A DNA stretch of 34,205 nucleotides from assembly GCA_046582565.1 (NCBI GenBank), contig JAYGED010000072.1, forward strand, positions 1 through 34,205, written 5' to 3'. The notes under the pieces are model-generated. The model had not been told where the DNA came from. It made no database searches and was given only the letters and a program-made list of their open reading frames with translations. Both the position numbers and the translations under genes were made by a program. Of the stretch, positions 8,052 through 16,318 are shown one piece after another; positions within the stretch are counted from its first letter, which is position 1, and the number at the start of each line of letters is the position of its first letter. Origin of the DNA: JAYGED01 sp046582565 (GTDB taxonomy: Bacteria > Pseudomonadota > Alphaproteobacteria > JAAXGF01).

Positions 8052-8825
8052 ATGTTGAATAAAAAGCAGGATGGTTTTTGGGAGACCATCAAGACGATCC
8101 TTATCGCCGTGCTGATTGCTTTGGTGGTGCGCACTTTCGCCTACGAGCCCTTCAATATTCCGTCGGGGTCGATGAAGTCGACTCTGCTAGTCGGTGATTA
8201 CCTGTTCGTTTCAAAATACGCCTATGGCTACAGCCGGTTCTCGTTCGATCTGTTCGGTTGGGATATTGTCCCCCCCAGCCTCGGCGACGAGAGCGGACGC
8301 ATACTGGCGGGCGCCCCGGAACGCGGTGACGTTGTCGTGTTCAAGCTGCCGCGCGATAACGCGACTGACTATATCAAGCGCGTCATTGGGCTGCCCGGCG
8401 ATCGCATCCAGGTTGTCAACGGCGCGCTCATCCTTAACGGCGAGGCGGTCAAGCGGGAGCGGATCAGCGATTTTTCGGAGACCAACGGCTATGGTCAGGT
8501 CCGCCGCGTAGCACGCTACATGGAGACCCTGCCCAACGGGCGACGCTATGAGACCCTCGATATCGATTTTCGGGGCTCGCACGACAATACCGATGTCTTT
8601 TTGGTGCCCAAGGGGCATTATTTCGCCATGGGCGACAACCGCGACAACTCACTCGACAGCCGGGTTGCCTCTGATCGGGGCGGCGTAGGCTTCATCCCCG
8701 CGGAAAACCTGGTTGGTCGCGCCGAAGTCATCTTTTTCTCGACCAATGGGGATGCTCAGATCTGGGAGCTGTGGAAATGGCCGTCTGCGACGCGTTTCGG
8801 CCGGATTTTCAGCGCCGTCCAGTGA
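8052..8825 (+). CDS. lepB: Signal peptidase I
   Basis: Membrane protease that cuts signal peptides from exported proteins. A membrane segment (about residues 13-28) is followed by YEPFNIPSGSM with the catalytic Ser at residue 40. The catalytic Lys is residue 109 in DYIKRVIGLPGDRI. The late signature GHYFAMGDNRDNSLDSR is intact. At 257 residues it is typical for alphaproteobacteria. The stop TGA overlaps the GTG start of rnc (GTGA), so lepB and rnc are likely translationally coupled. Confidence 0.95.
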   Translation: MLNKKQDGFWETIKTILIAVLIALVVRTFAYEPFNIPSGSMKSTLLVGDYLFVSKYAYGYSRFSFDLFGWDIVPPSLGDESGRILAGAPERGDVVVFKLPRDNATDYIKRVIGLPGDRIQVVNGALILNGEAVKRERISDFSETNGYGQVRRVARYMETLPNGRRYETLDIDFRGSHDNTDVFLVPKGHYFAMGDNRDNSLDSRVASDRGGVGFIPAENLVGRAEVIFFSTNGDAQIWELWKWPSATRFGRIFSAVQ

Positions 8826-9502
8826 GCGAACAATCCCGTCTCGCCGCGGCGGCGCGGGTACTCGATCATGACTTCGCCCGTAAAGATTTGCTGGTTGAGG
8901 CGCTGACCCATTCCAGCGTGAAAGCAGGCCAGCGTTGCTTTGAACGGCTTGAGTTCCTCGGAGACAGGGTGCTTGGCCTGGTTGTCGCCGATATGCTACT
9001 CGAAGCCTTTCCAAATGAAGAGGAGGGGCCATTGGCCAAGCGGTTCGCCGCCTTGGTGAGCCGCAAGTCCTTGGCAGGAATCGCGGACCGGCTCGATATC
9101 GGGGAGCTGGTTCATCTTTCCAAGGGCGAGGCGGACAGCGGCGGCCGCGAAAATCCCTCGCTGCTGGCTGACGCCCTCGAAGCGCTGTTGGGGGCGCTCT
9201 ATCTCGATGCCGGACTGGCGCCCGCCGATGTTTTCATTCGCCGCCATTGGGGTGATCGTATGATGGCCGCCGACAGCCCGCCGGAAGACTCCAAGACCCG
9301 GCTGCAGGAATGGGCCCAGGCGGCGGGCCATGCGCTGCCCGCCTATACCACGACCGGCGAGGAGGGCCCGGCCCATGATCCGGTCTTCGAGGTCGAGGTC
9401 AGTGTCGCCAACCATCCGCCCGCCCGGGGCCAGGGAGGCTCGAAACGTGTCGCCGAACAGGCCGCCGCCGGAGCCATGCTGCGCGTCGTAGCAAGCTCAT
9501 GA
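8822..9502 (+). CDS. rnc: Ribonuclease III
   Basis: RNase III cuts double-stranded RNA in rRNA and mRNA processing. The nuclease signature ERLEFLGDRVLGLV lies near residues 41-54, and the second acidic motif is LLADALEALLGALYLD. The C-terminal double-stranded RNA-binding domain runs from KTRLQEWAQAAGH to SKRVAEQAAAGAML. I use the GTG at 8822, which overlaps the lepB stop and gives 226 residues, the usual length; an ATG at 8771 would add 17 residues lying wholly inside lepB. Its stop overlaps the era start (ATGA). Confidence 0.95.
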   Translation: MSEQSRLAAAARVLDHDFARKDLLVEALTHSSVKAGQRCFERLEFLGDRVLGLVVADMLLEAFPNEEEGPLAKRFAALVSRKSLAGIADRLDIGELVHLSKGEADSGGRENPSLLADALEALLGALYLDAGLAPADVFIRRHWGDRMMAADSPPEDSKTRLQEWAQAAGHALPAYTTTGEEGPAHDPVFEVEVSVANHPPARGQGGSKRVAEQAAAGAMLRVVASS

Positions 9503-10410
9503 ACACACCGGCCACCACCCGTTGCGGTTTTGTCGCCCTGGTGGGCGCGCCCAACGCCGGCAAATCGACCCTGCTCAACTGGATGGTCGGCGGCAAGATA
9601 TCCATCGTCACGCCCAAGGTGCAGACCACCCGTTCGCGTATCACCGGAATCTGCATGGCCGACGAAAATACGCAAATCATCTTCCTCGATACGCCGGGCA
9701 TCTTCGAGCCCAAGCGGCGTCTCGAGAAAGCCATGGTGACGGCGGCCTGGAGCGGCGCCCATGACGCCGATTTCGTGGTCCTGCTGGTCGATGCCAAACG
9801 CGGCTTCGACGGCGACAGCAGGCGTATTATCGAGGGGCTGGTGTCGCGCAAGCGCCGGGCGGTGCTGGCGTTGAACAAGATCGACGGCATCAGCCGCGAA
9901 GCCCTGCTGCCCCTGGCGGCCAAGCTCAACGAGACCGGCGTTTTCAGCGACAGCTTCATGATCTCAGCGCTCAAAGGCGATGGTGTTGACGATCTCCGTG
10001 ATTTTCTGGCCGCCCGCATGCCGCCCGGCCCCTGGCTCTACCCCGAAGATCAACTATCCGACATTCCCCTGCGCCTGCTCGCCGCCGAGACCACCCGTGA
10101 GAAGCTGTTCCTCAGGCTCCATCAGGAGCTGCCCTACGCCCTGGGCGTGGAGACCGAGTCCTGGGAGGAACTCAAGGACGGCAGCCTGCGCATCGATCAG
10201 GTGATCTATGTGCTGCGCGACAGCCACAAGCCCATCGTTCTGGGTAAGGGCGGAAAACAGATCAAGGCCGTCGGCCAGGCCGCCCGGCTCGACCTGGAAG
10301 CCTTCCTCGGCCAGCGCGTGCATCTCTTCATCCACGTCAAGGTCGCCCCCAAATGGACCGACGACCCCGCCCGCTACCGAGATATGGGCCTGGAGTTCCC
10401 GAAGTGGTAA
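9499..10410 (+). CDS. era: GTPase Era
   Basis: Era binds 16S rRNA and helps 30S subunit maturation. G1 is GAPNAGKST (residues 16-24), the G2/switch region VQTTRSRITGI, G3 LDTPGI and G4 LNKID. The C-terminal KH domain has VLGKGGKQIKAVGQ. At 303 residues it is a complete protein. It overlaps rnc by four bases. In related genomes recO usually follows directly; here vapBC and a nitrilase gene come first. Confidence 0.96.
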   Translation: MNTPATTRCGFVALVGAPNAGKSTLLNWMVGGKISIVTPKVQTTRSRITGICMADENTQIIFLDTPGIFEPKRRLEKAMVTAAWSGAHDADFVVLLVDAKRGFDGDSRRIIEGLVSRKRRAVLALNKIDGISREALLPLAAKLNETGVFSDSFMISALKGDGVDDLRDFLAARMPPGPWLYPEDQLSDIPLRLLAAETTREKLFLRLHQELPYALGVETESWEELKDGSLRIDQVIYVLRDSHKPIVLGKGGKQIKAVGQAARLDLEAFLGQRVHLFIHVKVAPKWTDDPARYRDMGLEFPKW

Positions 10411-10562
10411 AACGGAGCCACTGCATAATTCTTACGCCAAGCCGAGGAATACCATGATTGCCTGGTTCAACCGCGTTACGTCTTCATCGGCAAGGCGCCC
10501 GATCTGATTGCCGAGCATTTTGGGCATCGTGGACAGTTGAGTACAAGATTTTCTGTTTATGA
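10411..10562 (+). other. Non-coding spacer with a probable gene remnant
   Basis: No intact gene is visible. One frame stays open from 10429 and reads like real protein between 10438 and 10536 (QAEEYHDCLVQPRYVFIGK, then APDLIAEHFGHRGQ), after which composition turns AT-rich. There is no start codon in that frame. It may be the scar of a gene displaced when the toxin-antitoxin module arrived. I do not recognise the source family. Confidence 0.3.
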
Positions 10563-10591
10563 TTGTGCCACTCTATGCTTGTCATTATACA
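10563..10591 (+). promoter_or_regulatory. Candidate vapBC promoter
   Basis: TTGTGC at 10563-10568 and TATACA at 10586-10591 are spaced by exactly 17 bases, about 35 bases before the antitoxin start. The surrounding sequence is clearly more AT-rich than neighbouring genes. This gives vapBC its own promoter inside the era-recO block. Confidence 0.5.
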
Positions 10592-10596
10592 GAAGG

Positions 10597-10619
10597 TTTC
10601 TATTTGTCTTCCATAGAGA
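10597..10619. promoter_or_regulatory. Inverted repeat, possible VapB operator
   Basis: TCTAT at 10599-10603 and ATAGA at 10613-10617 form a perfect inverted repeat with a nine-base spacer; one base further out on each side mismatches. It lies between the -10 candidate and the antitoxin start, where autoregulating antitoxins often bind. Binding is inferred, not shown. Confidence 0.3.
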
Positions 10620-10625
10620 AACGCC

Positions 10626-10877
10626 ATGACGCTTAACATTAAAGACCCAGAAGCCGACCGGCTTGCCCGAGAACTTGCGGGACGGACCGGCGAAACCCTC
10701 ACCCAGACCGTGATAATTGCGTTGCGCGAACGGCTGAAGCGCGAGGGTGCCAAGAGTCCATTGAGCCTCAAGGACGAGATCATGGAGATCAGCCGGCGCT
10801 GCGCGGCCTTGCCACGCCGCACGAACCGTACCGCCGACGAGATAATCGGATACGATGAGAACGGTGTGCCTCGCTGA
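10626..10877 (+). CDS. vapB: VapB-family antitoxin (Rv0623-like)
   Basis: This 83-residue protein has the compact N-terminal DNA-binding region of Rv0623-like antitoxins: MTLNIKDPEADRLARELAGR followed by TGETLTQTVIIALRERLKRE. The C-terminal part, including RRTNRTADEIIGYDENGVPR, is the flexible toxin-binding tail. Its stop TGA shares a base with the ATG of the PIN toxin gene, the standard layout for a co-translated pair. It would neutralise VapC and repress its own promoter. It sits downstream of era without being part of that gene's usual operon. Confidence 0.85.
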   Translation: MTLNIKDPEADRLARELAGRTGETLTQTVIIALRERLKREGAKSPLSLKDEIMEISRRCAALPRRTNRTADEIIGYDENGVPR

Positions 10878-11266
10878 TGGTTATCGATTCGTCCGCCCTT
10901 GTAGCGATTTTGTTTGGCGAAGCGGATGCCGATCATTTCAGTTCTTCGATTGACTCTGATCCAACGCGCCTCATGTCGGCGGCATCGATTTTGGAAGTCA
11001 GCCTAGTGATCGAGAATGAGCTTGGTGCTGCCGGTGAGCGGGAAGTGGATATTCTGCTGCACAGAGCGGGGATTGAGATAATTGCTTTTAATCTGGAGCA
11101 ATTAAAACTCGCCCGCCATGCCTTCCGCAAATACGGTAAGGGCCGCCACCCCGCCGGGCTTAATTTCGGCGATTGCTTTAGCTATGCCTTGAGCAGGACA
11201 TCGGGCGAGCCGCTTCTGTTTAAAGGCGATGATTTCTCGAAAACCGATGTCACCGTCTGCTCTTAG
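10877..11266 (+). CDS. vapC: VapC-family PIN-domain ribonuclease toxin
   Basis: This 129-residue PIN-domain protein is predicted to cut RNA when freed from the antitoxin. The four acidic sites expected of VapC are visible: Asp4 in MVIDSSALVAI, the Glu in ILEVSLVIE, the Asp in LNFGDCFSYALS, and the Asp pair in LLFKGDDFSKTDV. The domain looks complete and undamaged. It overlaps vapB by one base and runs 20 bases into the nitrilase-family gene (38 if that gene starts at 11229). Confidence 0.88.
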   Translation: MVIDSSALVAILFGEADADHFSSSIDSDPTRLMSAASILEVSLVIENELGAAGEREVDILLHRAGIEIIAFNLEQLKLARHAFRKYGKGRHPAGLNFGDCFSYALSRTSGEPLLFKGDDFSKTDVTVCS

Positions 11267-12071
11267 GCTCGGCGTCGCGCAGTTTGATGCGGTGGCGGGC
11301 GATGTGGCGGCGAATGTGGCTGTCCATACCGGGTTGATCCATGAGGCCGGTTCGCTTGGCGTCGATGTGCTGGTGTTTCCCGAGCTATCGGTCTGCGGCT
11401 ATGCCGGCGCTATTCTCGATGATGCGCCTGAGCGCTGCATGATCGACCCCACGGGCGAGGCGTTGGAACCCATACGGGATGCCTGCCGGCGCAACCGGGT
11501 CATCGCCGTCGTCGGCGGGCCTCTACACAACCCGCGCGGCTTGGGTCTTTCATCCCTGGTCATTGACCGGCAGGGCGAGCTTGTGGCGACCTACGATAAG
11601 CAGCACCTCGACAGCCGCGAAAAAGACTGGTTCGTCCCCGGCGGCGCGGGCTGCATGATCGAGGTCGACGGCTGGCGCCTGGGTCTGGGGATTTGTTACG
11701 ATTCGAGCTTTCCCGAGCACGGCCGGGCGGTAGCCCTTGCCGGCGCCGACGCTTATCTGGTGTCGGGCGCGTTTCCGCTTGGCAATTCCGATGACCGGCG
11801 GGCCATCTATTTCCCGGCACGGGCCCTGGAAAATACCGTCTATGTGGCCTTCTCCAACTATGTCGGCAGCCATGACGGGTTGGACTACGTCGGCCACAGC
11901 GCCCTGTATGGCCCCGACGGCCATCTGCTGGCCGACGCCGGAGCAGACCGGACCGGCATCGCCGTGGCGGAACTCGACGCCGCGGCCCTGGGCAAGACCC
12001 GCGAGACCCTGCAGATGCTCGATGACCACCGCGCCGAGACACCGCCCGTCCAGTCCTGCTTCGTGCCGTAA
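11247..12071 (+). CDS. Carbon-nitrogen hydrolase (nitrilase superfamily)
   Basis: The 274-residue protein has the full nitrilase-superfamily triad: Glu in VLVFPELSVCGYA, Lys in ATYDKQHLDSREKDWF, and Cys in GLGICYDSSFPEHG. LRLGVAQFDAVAGD begins the fold. The family hydrolyses amides, carbamoyl groups or nitriles in the cytoplasm; the substrate cannot be told from sequence. The start is uncertain: ATG 11247 overlaps vapC by 20 bases and has no clear ribosome binding site, while ATG 11229 has AAAGG only two bases upstream. It ends one base before recO and is likely co-transcribed with it. Confidence 0.85.
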   Translation: MSPSALRLGVAQFDAVAGDVAANVAVHTGLIHEAGSLGVDVLVFPELSVCGYAGAILDDAPERCMIDPTGEALEPIRDACRRNRVIAVVGGPLHNPRGLGLSSLVIDRQGELVATYDKQHLDSREKDWFVPGGAGCMIEVDGWRLGLGICYDSSFPEHGRAVALAGADAYLVSGAFPLGNSDDRRAIYFPARALENTVYVAFSNYVGSHDGLDYVGHSALYGPDGHLLADAGADRTGIAVAELDAAALGKTRETLQMLDDHRAETPPVQSCFVP

Positions 12072-12072
12072 T

Positions 12073-12831
12073 ATGGACTGGACCGACGAGGGGATCGTTT
12101 TGGCTTCGCGGCGCCATGGCGACAGCTCGGCGGTGGTGCAGTTGCTGACCCGCGATCATGGGCGTCATGCCGGGCTGGCGCGGGGCGGGCGCGCCTCGAA
12201 AGGGCGCGGCGTCTATCAGCCGGGGAATCTGCTGAGCGTTCAATGGCGGGCGCGCCTGGCCGAACATCTCGGCGCCTACACCTGTGAGCTGTCCCAGGGT
12301 TATGCCGCCATGCTGCTCGACGACCCCCTGCGTCTGGCCGGGCTGTCGTCGGCCTGCGCCGTGGCCGAGGCGTCGCTGCCCGAACGCCACCCGTACCCTA
12401 AGCTCTATGCGGGGTTTCTCGTCCTGCTCGATGCGTTCGTAACGTCACCGGCCTGGGCCGCGATTTATGCCCGTTGGGAACTGGGCCTGCTCGACGAACT
12501 CGGCTTCGGGCTCGATTTGAGCCAATGCGCATCGTCCGGGGCTACCGATGGTCTGATTTACGTCTCGCCCAAGTCGGGCCGCGCGGTAAGCCGGCAGGCT
12601 GGTGAGCCGTACCATGATAAATTACTGCCGCTTCCCGGTTTCCTGATTGGCGGCAATGACGGCGATACGGGCGATATCCTGGCCGCCCTGAAGCTCACGG
12701 GGAGTTTTCTCGACCGCCATGTTTTCGCCCCCCATGACCGCAAATTACCCGCCGCCCGGGGTCGATTTATAGATCGATTGACTCGCCCACCTACCATATC
12801 TGGTGGTATAAAGGAAAATGACCGCGCCTGA
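12073..12831 (+). CDS. recO: DNA repair protein RecO
   Basis: RecO helps load RecA on SSB-coated DNA in the RecFOR pathway. The N-terminal OB-fold reads MDWTDEGIVLASRRHGDSSA, followed by TRDHGRHAGLARGGRASKG, and the helical C-terminal part contains RWELGLLDELGFGLDLSQCA and SGRAVS. The 252-residue product starts at ATG 12073, one base after the nitrilase gene; upstream in-frame codons lie inside that gene. The 3' end overlaps parC by 14 bases. Only one clear cysteine (QCASSG) remains where some RecO proteins have a zinc-binding cluster. Confidence 0.92.
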   Translation: MDWTDEGIVLASRRHGDSSAVVQLLTRDHGRHAGLARGGRASKGRGVYQPGNLLSVQWRARLAEHLGAYTCELSQGYAAMLLDDPLRLAGLSSACAVAEASLPERHPYPKLYAGFLVLLDAFVTSPAWAAIYARWELGLLDELGFGLDLSQCASSGATDGLIYVSPKSGRAVSRQAGEPYHDKLLPLPGFLIGGNDGDTGDILAALKLTGSFLDRHVFAPHDRKLPAARGRFIDRLTRPPTISGGIKENDRA

Positions 12832-15040
12832 TCCCACCCAGAACATCCGCGATATCGGCCTCTCCGACGCCCTCGGCGAGCGCTATCTCGCCTATGCTCT
12901 GTCGACCATCACCTCGCGCTCCCTGCCGGATGTGCGCGATGGGCTCAAGCCGGTCCATCGCCGCCTCATGCACGCCATGCGTCAGCTCAAGCTCGACCCG
13001 GAAAAGGGCTTCAAAAAATGCGCCCGCGTGGTCGGCGACGTCATCGGCAAATACCATCCGCACGGCGATTTGTCGGTCTATGACGCCCTGGTGCGCCTCG
13101 CCCAGGAATTCGCCGTGCGCTATCCCCTGGTCGACGGCCAGGGCAATTTCGGCAATATCGACGGCGATAACGCGGCGGCCATGCGCTATACTGAGGCGCG
13201 CCTCACGGCGGTGGCGGCGGCGCTGCTCGACGGCATCGACGAGGATTGTGTCGATTTCCGCCAGACCTACGACAATGAAGACGAAGAGCCGGTGGTGCTT
13301 CCGGCGCGCTTCCCGAACCTGCTGGCGAACGGCGCGACAGGCATCGCTGTCGGCATGGCGACAAATATTCCGCCCCATAACGCAGGCGAACTCTGCACGG
13401 CGCTGATCCATCTGATCAAGCGCCCCAACGCCACCATGGCGACCCTGATCGAGATGATACCGGGTCCGGATTTCCCGACCGGCGGGCTGCTCATTGAGTC
13501 TCGGGCCAGCATCATGGAGGCCTACCGCACGGGACGCGGCGGCTTTCGCCTGCGCGCCCGCTGGGAAATTGAGAGCCGCAAGCACGGCCAGTACCAGATC
13601 ATTATTACGGAAATTCCCTATCAGGTGCCGAAGGCCAGGGTGATCGAGAAAATCGCTCAGTTGCTGGAGGCCCGCAAGCTGTTGTTGCTGGCCGATGTGC
13701 GCGACGAATCGGCTGAAACCCTGCGCATCGTTCTGGAGCCGAAATCCCGCACGGTGGAGCCGGAAACCCTGATGGAATCCTTGTTCCGCCTGACCGACCT
13801 GGAAGTTCGCATCAACCTCAATCTCAATGTTCTCGACGCCAACAACGTGCCACGCGTCATGAGCCTGCGCGAGGCCCTGCAGGCTTTCCTTGATCACCGG
13901 CTTGAGATTCTGCTGCGCCGGACCCGCCATCGCCTTGCGGCTATCGCCAAGCGCCTGGAGACCATCGAGGGTTATCTCGTGGTTTATCTCAATCTCGACG
14001 AGGTCATCCGCATTATCCGCGAGGAGGACGAGGCCAAATCCGCGCTCATGAAGCGCTTTAAATTGAACGATTTTCAGGCTGAATCGATCCTCAATATGCG
14101 CTTGCGGTCCTTACGCAAGCTGGAGGAGGTGGCCTTGATCAAGGAGCGCGGCGCCCTCGTTGAGGAGCAGACCGGCCTCAAAGCGCTGTTGGAGAGCGAT
14201 ATAAAACAGCAGCGGATATTGACCGATGAGTTAAAAGAAATCCGCGCTGAATTCGGCGAGAAGACGGTGCTGGGTAAGCGGCGCACGGTGATTGGCGCGC
14301 CGCCGGCCGAGATCGCCGTTCCCACCGAAGCGCTGGTCGAGCGTGAACCGATCACCGTGCTCTATTCGGAAAAAGGCTGGGTCCGGGCGATCAAGGGCCA
14401 CGGCAATGGTATTGCCGAGATCAAATATAAGGAAGGCGACCGCGAGCGCTTCGTGCTGCGCGCCGAGACCACGGATAAGCTGGTGATCTTCGGCACCAAC
14501 GGACGCTTCTACACCCTGGGCTGCGATAAGCTGCCAAGGGGGAGGGGTTATGGCGAGCCCCTGCGCCTGATGCTCGATCTGGGAAACGACCAGGATGTTG
14601 TCGCCCTGTTCGTCCATAACCCTGGCCGCCGCCTGCTCGTCGCCTCCAGCGACGGTCGCGGCTTCATCGTCGCGGAAGACGATGTCATTGCGCAAACCCG
14701 CCAGGGCCGCCAGGTGTTGAACCTCGGAACCGGCGCCGAGGCGGCCGTCTGTGCGGCTGTCGAGGGCGATACGGTGGCCGTGGTTGGCGATAACCGCAAA
14801 CTGCTGCTGTTCGCCCTCGATGAATTGCCGGTCATGGCGCGGGGCAGGGGCGTCATCCTGCAGCGCTACCGCGACGGCGGCCTGGCCGACGCCAAACTGT
14901 TCACGGCGGCCGAGGGCCTGACCTGGCGTTCGGGTGAACGCACCCGCAGCCATGGCGACATTGCCCCGTGGAAGGCAAAGCGCGGCCAAGCCGGACGCCT
15001 GCCGCCCCACGGGTTCCCTCGCTCCAACAGATTCTCATGA
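12818..15040 (+). CDS. parC: DNA topoisomerase IV subunit A
   Basis: ParC is the DNA-cutting subunit of topoisomerase IV, which unlinks replicated chromosomes. The 740-residue protein has the catalytic Tyr124 in AAMRYTEARLT, the breakage-reunion domain from RYLAYALSTITSRSLPDVRD, a coiled-coil gate region around 400-470, and a C-terminal beta-propeller with several blades (for example KGHGNGIAEIKYK and TTDKLVIFGTNGRFYTLG). The quinolone-target loop reads HPHGDLSVYDAL, with Leu85 and Asp89 where E. coli has Ser80 and Glu84. parE is not in the window. Its stop overlaps the GNAT start (ATGA). Confidence 0.95.
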   Translation: MTAPDPTQNIRDIGLSDALGERYLAYALSTITSRSLPDVRDGLKPVHRRLMHAMRQLKLDPEKGFKKCARVVGDVIGKYHPHGDLSVYDALVRLAQEFAVRYPLVDGQGNFGNIDGDNAAAMRYTEARLTAVAAALLDGIDEDCVDFRQTYDNEDEEPVVLPARFPNLLANGATGIAVGMATNIPPHNAGELCTALIHLIKRPNATMATLIEMIPGPDFPTGGLLIESRASIMEAYRTGRGGFRLRARWEIESRKHGQYQIIITEIPYQVPKARVIEKIAQLLEARKLLLLADVRDESAETLRIVLEPKSRTVEPETLMESLFRLTDLEVRINLNLNVLDANNVPRVMSLREALQAFLDHRLEILLRRTRHRLAAIAKRLETIEGYLVVYLNLDEVIRIIREEDEAKSALMKRFKLNDFQAESILNMRLRSLRKLEEVALIKERGALVEEQTGLKALLESDIKQQRILTDELKEIRAEFGEKTVLGKRRTVIGAPPAEIAVPTEALVEREPITVLYSEKGWVRAIKGHGNGIAEIKYKEGDRERFVLRAETTDKLVIFGTNGRFYTLGCDKLPRGRGYGEPLRLMLDLGNDQDVVALFVHNPGRRLLVASSDGRGFIVAEDDVIAQTRQGRQVLNLGTGAEAAVCAAVEGDTVAVVGDNRKLLLFALDELPVMARGRGVILQRYRDGGLADAKLFTAAEGLTWRSGERTRSHGDIAPWKAKRGQAGRLPPHGFPRSNRFS

Positions 15041-15609
15041 GCCAGCCGCCGATCCTGGCCACCGAGCGTTTGATCTTGCGGCCCTTCGAGCCCGCGGATG
15101 TGGACGGGCTGACATCGGTGTTCGACGATCTCGAAGCCATGTGGGATGTCTTGGCTATCCCCGGCATGCCGAAGGTTCCGCGCGAGGTCGCCGCCCGGCG
15201 CATTGCCGACAGCGCCGAGGGCTGGGATATCCATAGTGCCGGGTTCTGGGCGGTCACCCTGCGCGACGACCGCCTCGGCGATGTCGGCCGTATTGTCGGC
15301 TATAGCGGCTTCGTCAATCCGGAGAAGGCCGAGGCTGCCGATGATGGTGGAGTAATGCTCGAAGTGGGTTGGGGTATTCATCCGGCGTTTCAGCGTCGCG
15401 GCCTGGCGCGGGAGGCCATGGCGCCGATACTCCACTTCGCCTTCGAGGTGCGAGGCTGCACCCGCCTGGTGGCGATCACCGACCCGGAAAATTACGCATC
15501 ACGGACCCTGACCGAACGTCTCGGTTTCACTTTTGATACCGAAATTCAAGCCTACGGCACGGTCCAGGTGCGGTATCAGCTCAATCGAGAGGCTTATCTG
15601 CGTCCATGA
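15037..15609 (+). CDS. GNAT-family N-acetyltransferase (RimJ/RimL-like)
   Basis: The 190-residue protein opens with the RimJ/RimL-type ILATERLILRPFEPADVDGL and has the acetyl-CoA loop HPAFQRRGLAREAMAPIL (motif QxRGLA). It ends with LVAITDPENYASRTLTERLG and F-x-F. Substrates of this group include ribosomal proteins, antibiotics and small amines; none can be assigned here. ATG 15037 overlaps the parC stop by four bases; an earlier ATG would sit within parC. Its 3' end overlaps the convergent bpt gene by 29 bases, so the two genes share coding DNA. Confidence 0.88.
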   Translation: MSQPPILATERLILRPFEPADVDGLTSVFDDLEAMWDVLAIPGMPKVPREVAARRIADSAEGWDIHSAGFWAVTLRDDRLGDVGRIVGYSGFVNPEKAEAADDGGVMLEVGWGIHPAFQRRGLAREAMAPILHFAFEVRGCTRLVAITDPENYASRTLTERLGFTFDTEIQAYGTVQVRYQLNREAYLRP

Positions 15610-16318
15610 GGCGCCAGCCGCTAGGGCCGAGAAATTCTATCGGGCGGAAGCGGCTCTTGTAGGACATCTTGTCGCATCCCGCGATCCAATAGCCGAGATA
15701 GACATAAGTCAGGCCGAGTTGGCGCGCCCGCTCGATATGCCACAAGACGATATAGGTGCCGGCGCTGCGTTGCGGCTCGCTCGGCTCGAAGAATTTATAG
15801 ACACCCGACAGGCCGTCACCGAGGCGGTCGGTCAGGGAGGCGCCGAAGAAATTGCCCTCGTTATCGTGAAATTCGACGATCATCGTGTCGATCGGGGTGT
15901 CCTCGACCATGGTCTTGTAATCGTCAAAATTCATCGACGCCATGCCGCCACCGCCGTGGCGCCATTGCTGATAGCGGGCGAAGGTAGAGAATTGCTCGCC
16001 CGTGGCCAGGGCCGGTTTCTCGGTGGCAATCAAATCACCATTACGTTTCCAGACCCGCCTGAGCGACCGGCTCGGGCTGAACTCGGCCACTGGTACACGG
16101 ACCGGAATACAGGCTTGGCAGCCCTGACAGGCGGGCTTATAGGCCAGGCTGTGACTGCGTCGGAAACCGGCGCGGCTAAGCCCTTCATGCAGGCCGCGCG
16201 CGTCGAGCCCGACCAGTTCGGTGACCACCTTGCTCTCCATCTGGCCCGGTAAATAGGGGCAGGGCTGCGGCAGGGTGCCGTAGAAAAATTGGAGATCAGC
16301 GCTGAGGGACTTGGTCAT
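15581..16318 (-). CDS. bpt: Aspartate/glutamate leucyltransferase (Bpt)
   Basis: Bpt moves leucine from leucyl-tRNA onto proteins with N-terminal Asp or Glu, marking them for ClpAP via the N-degron route. The N-terminal ATE domain carries QPCPYLPGQMESKVV and SLAYKPACQGCQACIPVRV, with the clustered cysteines of this family. The C-terminal domain includes GLTYVYLGYWIAGCDKMSYK and FRPIEFLGP. Length (245 residues) is typical. It overlaps the upstream RDD gene by four bases (ATGA) and the convergent acetyltransferase by 29. Confidence 0.92.
   Translation of the reverse strand: MTKSLSADLQFFYGTLPQPCPYLPGQMESKVVTELVGLDARGLHEGLSRAGFRRSHSLAYKPACQGCQACIPVRVPVAEFSPSRSLRRVWKRNGDLIATEKPALATGEQFSTFARYQQWRHGGGGMASMNFDDYKTMVEDTPIDTMIVEFHDNEGNFFGASLTDRLGDGLSGVYKFFEPSEPQRSAGTYIVLWHIERARQLGLTYVYLGYWIAGCDKMSYKSRFRPIEFLGPSGWRLMDADKPLD

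Noticed and set aside
8771..8821. Upstream ATG start for rnc
   Set aside because: It would place 17 residues inside lepB; GTG 8822 with the GTGA overlap gives the normal RNase III length.
12791..13930. 379-residue minus-strand frame opposite parC
   Set aside because: parC motifs on the plus strand are unmistakable; the opposite frame is Gln/His/Arg-rich shadow sequence.
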